Below are positions 1 through 5,354 of a stretch of 7,857 bases of DNA, piece after piece; position 1 is the stretch's first letter, and each line of letters opens with the position of its first letter. Both the position numbers and the translations under genes were made by a program. The notes under the pieces are model-generated. The model did not search any database. It had not been told where the DNA came from and was given only the letters and a program-made list of their open reading frames with translations. This stretch comes from Candidatus Zixiibacteriota bacterium (GTDB taxonomy: Bacteria; Zixibacteria; MSB-5A5; GN15; FEB-12), in NCBI GenBank assembly GCA_016213305.1, contig JACRAV010000273.1:1-7857 (forward strand), read 5' to 3'.

Positions 1-6
1 ACAAAT

Positions 7-32
7 GTAGGTCAAGCCGCGTGCGGCTTGAC
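7..32 (+). repeat. REP-like unit 1: GTAG plus perfect hairpin
   Basis: On the plus strand, GTAG (7-10) is followed by GTCAAGCCGC (11-20), GT, and GCGGCTTGAC (23-32). The arms are perfect reverse complements; because a 2-base loop is too tight, the working stem is probably 9 bp with loop CGTG. The first ten bases (7-16) are also the exact reverse complement of 66-75 in unit 2, so a long outer stem can compete with the two separate hairpins. Confidence 0.7.
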
Positions 33-35
33 GTC

Positions 36-50
36 CTCTTGCAACAAGAG
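36..50. repeat. Short linker hairpin between REP-like units 1 and 2
   Basis: CTCTTG (36-41) and CAAGAG (45-50) form a perfect 6-bp stem around the loop CAA. It fills the gap between units 1 and 2, as linker sequence does in BIMEs, and shares its last base with unit 2. Its independent meaning is unclear. Confidence 0.5.
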
Positions 51-75
51 TCAAGCGCCAGGGCGCTTGACCTAC
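50..75 (-). repeat. REP-like unit 2: GTAG plus perfect hairpin, inverted relative to unit 1
   Basis: On the minus strand, GTAG (75-72) precedes the stem GTCAAGCGCC (71-62), loop CT, and GGCGCTTGAC (59-50), a perfect 10-bp palindrome. It shares GTAGGTCAAGC with unit 1 and differs at the stem tip (GCC instead of CGC). With unit 1 it forms an inverted pair with GTAG at both outer ends, the layout of a BIME (paired, inverted REP units). Confidence 0.7.
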
Positions 76-89
76 AAGATCACTGGAAC

Positions 90-117
90 GGCAGGTTTGA
101 AGACAAACCTGCCCTAC
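90..117 (-). repeat. REP-like unit 3: GTAG plus perfect hairpin, overlapping the pyrF stop codon
   Basis: On the minus strand, GTAG (117-114) is followed at once by a perfect 10-bp stem: GGCAGGTTTG (113-104), loop TCTT, CAAACCTGCC (99-90). A 5' GTAG next to a palindrome is the hallmark of REP elements mobilised by RAYT (REP-associated tyrosine transposase) enzymes. The stem differs from units 1 and 2. The TAG of the GTAG is the pyrF stop. No U-rich run follows on the minus strand, so this is not a textbook intrinsic terminator, although it may protect the mRNA 3' end or weaken read-through. Confidence 0.7.
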
Positions 118-1028
118 GGCAACGGGGCCGCCGGTTGATCCGGAAGCGATTCGGAATGCGGGGGCGGTTCGATCGGCGCTGAGACGGTTGCCGGGGCGGG
201 CGGCTGATCGGCGGGTCGTCCGTTGCGAAGCCGTTCGACTTCGGCATTGAGGCGCATGACCTCGGCGCGAGCCCTTACCGCAAAATCTTTTTCAGCGGTC
301 GCATACAAAACCGATCTGGAAACATTGATCACCGCCGGTTTGCGGAAATTGTCGGTCGCCAGCAGGGCCGAATCTTCCAGCGAACCGCCCTGCGCGCCGA
401 CACCGGGAACCAGCAACGGCATATCGCCGGCGACCTCGCGAATCTCTTTCAACTGATCGGGATGGGTCGCCCCCACCACCAGACCGCAGTTTTGTTCCTT
501 GTTCCAGAAATTGGTCCGCTCTGCGACAACGCGATAGAGCGGAACGCCGTCAACTTTCAACTGTTGAAAATCTTTGGAGCCGGGGTTGGAGGTCAGGCAA
601 AGAACAAAAACACCCTTCCCTTTGTATTCCAGAAACGGGCGCATGGAGTCATATCCCATATACGGGTTTATTGTCACCCAGCTGGCGCGGAAGATATTGT
701 ACATGCTGTCGGCGTAGAATTGCGCGGTGTTGCCGATATCGCCGCGCTTGCCGTCGAGAATGATCGGCACATGTTCCGGAATGCGCTGGACGATGAGGCG
801 CAACAGCGAGAATCCCTCGGGGCCGTGGGCCTCGAAAAAGGCCATGTTCGGTTTGTAGGCACAGACGATATCGGCGGTGGCGTCGATAATCCGGTGCGCG
901 AACTCAAACATCCCCTTGACACTGTTGCCGTATTCCGAGGGCATTTTTTTCGGATCGAGGTCCAGCCCAAGGCAGATCATCGATTTATTCGTCTGCTGGA
1001 CTGCGGCCAGCTCTTTGACAGCGCTCAT
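114..1028 (-). CDS. pyrF: Orotidine 5'-phosphate decarboxylase PyrF (type-2-like) with a Pro/Ala-rich tail
   Basis: PyrF decarboxylates OMP to UMP, the last step of de novo pyrimidine synthesis. From ATG 1028 the protein has 304 residues. Motifs are GLDLDP (21-26), AYKPNMAFFEAHG (57-69), the catalytic cluster LDGKRGDIGNT with D92, K94 and D97 (91-101), TINPYMGYD (119-127), VGATHP (185-190), PGVGAQGG (208-215) and NVSRSV (235-240, phosphate-binding Arg238). The KPNxAFFE and DGKRGDIGNTA forms fit the larger type-2 subfamily. The fold should end near residue 270. The last ~34 residues are rich in Pro, Ala and Ser and look like an unstructured tail. The start is set by the ATGA overlap with pyrD; a weak GGAAA sits five bases upstream. 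An upstream in-frame ATG at 1241 lies inside pyrD and would add a non-homologous arginine-rich stretch. The stop is TAG at 114-116, inside a REP-like element. Confidence 0.94.
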   Translation of the reverse strand: MSAVKELAAVQQTNKSMICLGLDLDPKKMPSEYGNSVKGMFEFAHRIIDATADIVCAYKPNMAFFEAHGPEGFSLLRLIVQRIPEHVPIILDGKRGDIGNTAQFYADSMYNIFRASWVTINPYMGYDSMRPFLEYKGKGVFVLCLTSNPGSKDFQQLKVDGVPLYRVVAERTNFWNKEQNCGLVVGATHPDQLKEIREVAGDMPLLVPGVGAQGGSLEDSALLATDNFRKPAVINVSRSVLYATAEKDFAVRARAEVMRLNAEVERLRNGRPADQPPAPATVSAPIEPPPHSESLPDQPAAPLP

Positions 1029-1945
1029 GTATATTTCCGTACCTTGCCGATCATATCGTTTATGTGTGACAGCTTTTTCGTTTTCATGTATTCCTTGAGA
1101 CCTTCGACAATTTTCACCGGCGCGTCCGGCTCGACGAACAACGCCGTCCCGACCTGCACCGCGGTCGCGCCGACCAGAAGAAACTCGATGACATCGCGGT
1201 AGGTCGAGATGCCGCCGATGCCGATTATCGGCAGTTTGCATTTGGTATAGACTTTATCGACCATCGCGAGGGCGATCGGTTTGATGGCCGGGCCGGTCAG
1301 GCCGCCGCGATTGTTGGTCAATCGGGGCCGCCAGGTATCGATATCGACCGATGTCCCCACCAGCGAATTGATCACCGCGAAAGCATCGGCCCCCCCCTGA
1401 TGGGCGGCGTCGGCGATCTGGGTGATATCGGTCACATTGGGCGCCAGCTTGGCGATAATCGGCCGCGGGAAGACTTTGCGGACGCCGGCGATGCACTTTT
1501 CGGTCAGGGCCGGACTCTGCCCGAACTCCAGCCCGCCTTCATCTACATTGGGACAGCTGATATTAATCTCCAGAATGTCCACGCGCCCGATATCGGCCAA
1601 GCGGGCCGAGACTTCGACATATTCGTTGATCGTCGCACCGGCGACGTTTACGATGATTTTCGTCTTCTGTTTTTCCAGAAACGGGATTTTGTCTTTGATG
1701 AAAGCGTCGATGCCGACATTGGCCAGTCCGATGGCATTGAGCATCCCCGAGGCGGTCTCGGCGGTTCTGGGAACCGGGTGGCCGAGGCGCGGCTTCAGCG
1801 TGATCGATTTCGTGACCAGCGCTCCCAGTTTGGACAGCGGGAACACCTGCGCCAATTCTTCGCCGTAGTTACAGCATCCGGAGGCGGTCATGACCGGATT
1901 GGCGAACTCGACGCCCGCGATGGTCACGCGCAGATCGGGGGTCAT
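1025..1945 (-). CDS. pyrD: Dihydroorotate dehydrogenase class 1B catalytic subunit PyrD
   Basis: PyrD oxidises dihydroorotate to orotate with FMN, the fourth step of UMP synthesis. The 306-residue length is normal. Visible motifs are ASGCCNYGEE (21-30), TKSITL with Lys46 (FMN contact), NAIGLANVG (70-78, substrate loop), NISCPNV with Cys131 as the catalytic base typical of class 1 (128-134), and IAKLAPNVTD (164-173). VINSLVGTSVD (191-201), GGLTGPAIKP (214-223) and IGIGGI (241-246, phosphate/FMN binding) complete the set. Cys rather than Ser as base, and PyrK directly upstream, both point to class 1B (NAD-dependent heterotetramer) rather than the quinone-linked class 2. The gene starts in an ATGA overlap with pyrK behind GAGGTG and ends in an ATGA overlap with pyrF. 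Nothing appears damaged. Confidence 0.95.
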   Translation of the reverse strand: MTPDLRVTIAGVEFANPVMTASGCCNYGEELAQVFPLSKLGALVTKSITLKPRLGHPVPRTAETASGMLNAIGLANVGIDAFIKDKIPFLEKQKTKIIVNVAGATINEYVEVSARLADIGRVDILEINISCPNVDEGGLEFGQSPALTEKCIAGVRKVFPRPIIAKLAPNVTDITQIADAAHQGGADAFAVINSLVGTSVDIDTWRPRLTNNRGGLTGPAIKPIALAMVDKVYTKCKLPIIGIGGISTYRDVIEFLLVGATAVQVGTALFVEPDAPVKIVEGLKEYMKTKKLSHINDMIGKVRKYT

Positions 1946-2739
1946 AAGACCACCTCGCCAATTTCAAACACCGGACCCTCGCAACAGACCCGGGCATGGC
2001 CGCCGACCCGAAGTTTGACTACGCACCCCAGGCAAATCCCGATGCCGCAGGGCATGGGCGATTCGAGCGAAATCTGTCCCGCCACGCCGTACTGCATGCC
2101 GAGTTCATCGACCGCCTTGAGCATCGGTTCCGGGCCGCACCCATACAGGCGGAGCCGTTCTTTGGCGTGGTGATCTTTGATGAACTTCTCGACCGATTTA
2201 GTCACCAGTCCTTTGTCGCCCAAGGAACCGTCATCGGTCGCCGGATAAAAGCGGATACCCATTTTCTTGATACGCGCCCGTTCGACCAGATCGCGTTCGG
2301 ATCGGCCACCGTAGAAAAAGTGAATATTCTTCGGGTCCATACCGTCGTCGATCATCTGTTGCGCCAGAAACATGAGCGGCGGAAACCCCACGCCCCCGGC
2401 TACCAATACCGGATGATAGGTGCTTCGCGGCTTGCTGAACCCCACGCCCAGCGGCCCAAGGATATTCACTTTGGAGCCGGTGGTGAATCGGGAGAGAGCG
2501 GCGGTACCCCGTCCGAAGACCTTGAAAATGATCTCAAGCTCGTGTCTGCGGGTGTTGACCGAGGCCACCGACATTGCCCGACGAAGATAGATATCAGTCG
2601 AGGTCAATTGGACATGGACAAAGCTTCCCGGATGACACTCCGCCACCCTGGGATACGGCGCAAAGGTGAATGAAAAGTACCCGTGGTGAAGATCGCGAGC
2701 GCGAACCAGAGTGGTGTCTTCGCAAGATGGTTTGGTCAT
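1942..2739 (-). CDS. pyrK: Dihydroorotate dehydrogenase electron-transfer subunit PyrK
   Basis: PyrK passes electrons from the PyrD flavin through a 2Fe-2S cluster and FAD to NAD+, letting class 1B dihydroorotate dehydrogenase use NAD+ in the cytoplasm. The 265-residue length is normal for the family. With ATG 2739 as residue 1, RRAMSVAS (53-60) is the FAD-binding motif of the ferredoxin-reductase fold. GGVGFPP (115-121) and YGCGPEPM (199-206) belong to the NAD domain. The cluster ligands are C231, C236, C239 and probably C252 (C-x4-C-x2-C-x12-C), followed by EGPVF. C253 is an alternative fourth ligand. The chosen start gives an ATGA overlap with the lipoprotein stop. It has no strong ribosome site, so it probably relies on coupling. 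An in-frame ATG at 2796 would add 19 residues with no family match. The 3' end overlaps pyrD. Confidence 0.93.
   Translation of the reverse strand: MTKPSCEDTTLVRARDLHHGYFSFTFAPYPRVAECHPGSFVHVQLTSTDIYLRRAMSVASVNTRRHELEIIFKVFGRGTAALSRFTTGSKVNILGPLGVGFSKPRSTYHPVLVAGGVGFPPLMFLAQQMIDDGMDPKNIHFFYGGRSERDLVERARIKKMGIRFYPATDDGSLGDKGLVTKSVEKFIKDHHAKERLRLYGCGPEPMLKAVDELGMQYGVAGQISLESPMPCGIGICLGCVVKLRVGGHARVCCEGPVFEIGEVVL
1951..1956 (-). promoter_or_regulatory. Ribosome binding site (GAGGTG) for pyrD
   Basis: GAGGTG lies within the final codons of pyrK, where it encodes Glu-Val, and ends five bases before the pyrD ATG at 1945. It is the clearest Shine-Dalgarno site at any of the operon junctions and supports that start. 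Confidence 0.65.
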
Positions 2740-5354
2740 CGCAGATGAGCCGGCTTTTCTATGAGCATTTTGTACACCATCCACTTTCCCTGCCATTCGG
2801 CGCGAATCTTCATCATGTTGAACGTGCTGGTGCGCATCGCTTCCTTCGCTCGTCGATCGATCTCCGTATTTCCCGAAGGGGTTTTGAGTTCAAATTCCTT
2901 AACTTTGCCGTCAAAATCAAGCAGGACCTGGAAAAATAACAGAAAGTCGTTCTTGTCGATACTGTATGCTTCCGGTGGAAATTCGAATCGCTGATCCACC
3001 GACACCGGCGCATCGGTCAAGGGCACGAGCGTATCATTCCCCCTATACCAGACCTGTTCTTCGGGATTGATGTACGCCGGTGACGCTCCGGTGGTGTCCG
3101 AAGTCTGAGCGAACGTCGAGTCCGGTTGGGGAACCACCGCCAGCGCGCCTGAATCGGAGGGAAGCTCCGGGCCGAGAGGGGCTCTGGCCGCAGTGGTTAC
3201 CAGTTTCCGGCGGGCGTCTTCGGCAAATGGTGATTGGGGGAATGAATCTGCGTATGCCTGATAAGCCAGAAAAACCGATGAATCGCCGGGACTCTGGAAT
3301 GTCTCGGTCAGCCATATCAGCGCAAACCGGGCGCGATCGTAGTGGGCCGATTCCGGGAAGTGATCGACCACATATTGGTACCAGTAGCGGGCCGAGTCAT
3401 AATTCTTCTCGTCCGACCAGAATGCCTCCGCCCTCTTGATGTACACCTCCGCATACCCGGTGTCGGCCGGCGTGCCGCGGAGTCCCATGAATTCGAGAAT
3501 TTCCGGTATATAATCCGAGTGGGGGAACCGGGCCGGTATCGCATGGAGAATCGAGTCCGCAGCGGCGGTGTCCTCGCGATATTCCCGGACCATCTGCGAT
3601 AACGCCAGCATCGCTTTGGGAGCGTTCCGGGCGGTGGTCATGCTGTCGAGCACGACCTGCAAGGCGCTGATCGCCGAATCCGGCTTATCGAGCTGGTACC
3701 AGTACAATTCGGCCAGCGCATATTGCTGGGTGGCGGCGTCATCGATTTGCGCCTGTGTGATGGCCGACGTGTCCACCACGCGCGTCGTGTCATTCGCACG
3801 CGATGTATCCGCCGGGCGCGTGGAATCGGTCGCACCCGCCAGATGCGCCGTGAAGCTGGTGTGGGTGGAATCCGTTGTGTGCGTCGTATCCGCCGGGCGC
3901 AGGGTGTCGGCGAGGCGGGCGGTGTCTATGGTACGGGTAGTGTCAGGCATCCCCGTCGTATCGGGTGTGAGCAATGTCATCGCCGGTTTGGTCGTATCCG
4001 GCGGGAGGGTACTGTCGATCGCGTTCGACAGGCGGGCGGTGTCGGTTGCGAGCGCCGCATCACCCGCGCGGGCCGTATCGGTTGCACGTGTCGCCTGAGT
4101 TGTATCTGCTATGCGCGTCGTATCCGACGTGCCTGAAGTGACGGCTGTACTCGGGGCGGCTGTTCCTCTTGCCTTGCCCACCCTGCCTGTCTTGCCTGCC
4201 TTGCCCGGCTTTCCCGTCGGAATTATCTTGCGCCGCTGATAGAGCGCGATCTTACCGATATCGGCCGACCTCTGGAGCGCGTCGTTGGTCGCGTCCGTCT
4301 GCTGGCCGGAATAACGGCCCGCCTCCACCGCCTTATCGTAGTAGAACTTGGCATCGTCCAGATTATCGTAATCGAACTGGAAAATGAGGCCAAGCCGATA
4401 GTATGCCTGGGCCACCCATGCTTTCTTGGTGGACGTTGCGGCTATGTCACCGTACAGCCCCTGAGCCACGGTCATCTCGCCTTCAAGCTCGTGCCCTTCC
4501 GCCATCTTCAACTGAATCGCACCGAGCGAGTCATAAAACAACTGATTGTCGGCCAGACGCTTGAGATACGCCAGACCATCGGCGACCCGCACCACCTTGT
4601 AGGCACAGTCGGCGGCCGATGCAAGGGCGTGATATTCGTCCGTTTTGGACGGCTTGAGGCCCAGAACCTGCAGATAGGCGCTGAGCGCATCGGCGAACTG
4701 GTAATTCTGATACAGATCATCGGCCATCGCCATCTGCGCCTTCCGCTGTTGGTCCTGGTCGCCGAGCGAATCACGCACCGAGCGATAGTATCCGATCGAA
4801 AGATCATACCGCTTCTCGCGGGCGTGATATCCGCCCAGCTCCAGCGCCGCCTGCGCTTTGTACTGCCTGGGATAGTCGCTTTGGAAAATCTCCTCGAAGC
4901 CCGCCATGGCCTGTTCGACTTCCCTCAGTTGAAGTTTGGACTGCGCGAGATAGACGTTGGCCTCCCGGGTGTACTCCGATTCAGGATAGTTGGCCAGCAG
5001 TTCGCGAAAACGGCGTTCCGCCTTGTCGTATTGCTTGGTGTGATAATACGACACCGCCAGCACAAAAAGAGCGTCGTCATAATACTTGGACTTGGGATAG
5101 TTGTCGAGAACCTTTAAGGATTTGGCGATGGCGGTCTGGTACTCGTTCATGTTGGGCTGGCCGCCCGCCTTGCGCCCTTTCTCGGCCGATTTGAACGCCT
5201 TCTCGGCATTATAGAAGGTGTTGTAATAGACACATCCGCCCTGCGCCAGCATGATCGAGGCCAGGGCCAGCGGCAGAAGGGCTTTCGTGATCGTTCGGCG
5301 AATATCTTTCATAACTGGGGCGGGCGTATGACTGTTATACCCGGCGGGCATCAT
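2736..5354 (-). CDS. TPR-repeat outer-envelope lipoprotein with a C-terminal TonB-C-like domain
   Basis: This is a protein of about 872 residues; I cannot give it a gene name. The N-terminus has a basic stretch (KDIRRTITK, 16-24), a hydrophobic core (25-37) and a probable lipid-attached Cys at 41. The box LAQGGC has Gln at -3, so the lipobox is atypical. CVYYNTFYNAEKAF follows, an opening I associate with TPR lipoproteins of FCB-type bacteria. TPR-like helices (YDKAERRFRELLANYPESEY and similar) cover about 66-375, resembling BamD/YbgF-type scaffolds. A Gly/Lys/Pro linker (381-397) and an Asp-Thr hexad repeat (411-530) come next, then more TPRs (about 540-720). The end (about 800-868), with LLDFDGKVKEFEL and GNTEIDRRAKEAM, resembles the TonB C-terminal fold but has no adjacent membrane segment. 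The likely role is a periplasm-facing scaffold for envelope assembly or cell-wall contact (inference). ATGA overlaps join it to the sirtuin and to pyrK. If ATG 5312 is used instead, the protein is 14 residues shorter. Confidence 0.83.
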   Translation of the reverse strand: MMPAGYNSHTPAPVMKDIRRTITKALLPLALASIMLAQGGCVYYNTFYNAEKAFKSAEKGRKAGGQPNMNEYQTAIAKSLKVLDNYPKSKYYDDALFVLAVSYYHTKQYDKAERRFRELLANYPESEYTREANVYLAQSKLQLREVEQAMAGFEEIFQSDYPRQYKAQAALELGGYHAREKRYDLSIGYYRSVRDSLGDQDQQRKAQMAMADDLYQNYQFADALSAYLQVLGLKPSKTDEYHALASAADCAYKVVRVADGLAYLKRLADNQLFYDSLGAIQLKMAEGHELEGEMTVAQGLYGDIAATSTKKAWVAQAYYRLGLIFQFDYDNLDDAKFYYDKAVEAGRYSGQQTDATNDALQRSADIGKIALYQRRKIIPTGKPGKAGKTGRVGKARGTAAPSTAVTSGTSDTTRIADTTQATRATDTARAGDAALATDTARLSNAIDSTLPPDTTKPAMTLLTPDTTGMPDTTRTIDTARLADTLRPADTTHTTDSTHTSFTAHLAGATDSTRPADTSRANDTTRVVDTSAITQAQIDDAATQQYALAELYWYQLDKPDSAISALQVVLDSMTTARNAPKAMLALSQMVREYREDTAAADSILHAIPARFPHSDYIPEILEFMGLRGTPADTGYAEVYIKRAEAFWSDEKNYDSARYWYQYVVDHFPESAHYDRARFALIWLTETFQSPGDSSVFLAYQAYADSFPQSPFAEDARRKLVTTAARAPLGPELPSDSGALAVVPQPDSTFAQTSDTTGASPAYINPEEQVWYRGNDTLVPLTDAPVSVDQRFEFPPEAYSIDKNDFLLFFQVLLDFDGKVKEFELKTPSGNTEIDRRAKEAMRTSTFNMMKIRAEWQGKWMVYKMLIEKPAHLR
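3765..4124 (-). repeat. Hexapeptide (18-bp) Asp-Thr repeat inside the lipoprotein
   Basis: In the lipoprotein frame, Asp followed by Thr or Ser recurs at residues 411, 417, 426, 438, 447, 453, 465, 471, 477, 483, 489, 495, 510, 516, 522 and 528. One degenerate copy (GDAA) sits at 432. Every spacing is a multiple of three and most are exactly six. A typical unit is DTTRxA or DTARLA. The match is also at DNA level: on the plus strand GTATCCGCCGGGCGC occurs at 3805-3819 and again at 3886-3900, 81 bases apart. The composition (Asp, Thr, Ala, Arg, Pro; no aromatics) suggests a disordered spacer between two TPR blocks. Slippage or unequal exchange of an 18-bp unit is the simplest origin. Confidence 0.85.

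Noticed and set aside
1..75. CRISPR repeats or a tRNA-like fold at the left edge
   Set aside because: There are no regularly spaced direct repeats with unique spacers, and the cloverleaf lacks tRNA T-loop and CCA-stem features; inverted GTAG-headed palindromes explain it.
90..113. Intrinsic terminator for the pyr operon
   Set aside because: The hairpin is perfect and well placed after the pyrF stop, but no U-rich run follows on the minus strand (the next bases are GTTCCAGTG); the GTAG head fits a REP-like element better.
462..1202. Long plus-strand reading frame opposite pyrF/pyrD
   Set aside because: It is antisense to two strongly recognised genes, shows no family motif, and follows from GC-rich codon bias in the real strand.
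1029..1241. Upstream extension of pyrF to the ATG at 1241
   Set aside because: The added 71 residues are arginine-rich, lie wholly inside pyrD in another frame and match nothing in decarboxylases; ATG 1028 gives the same ATGA overlap as the other junctions.
1400..2173. Plus-strand reading frame of 257 codons opposite pyrD and pyrK
   Set aside because: It is a mirror of conserved enzyme codons; no domain, signal or ribosome site supports it.
3568..4136. Plus-strand Val/Arg/Ser-rich frames over the Asp-Thr repeat
   Set aside because: These frames are open only because the 18-bp repeat on the other strand recurs in phase; the repeat composition is an artefact.
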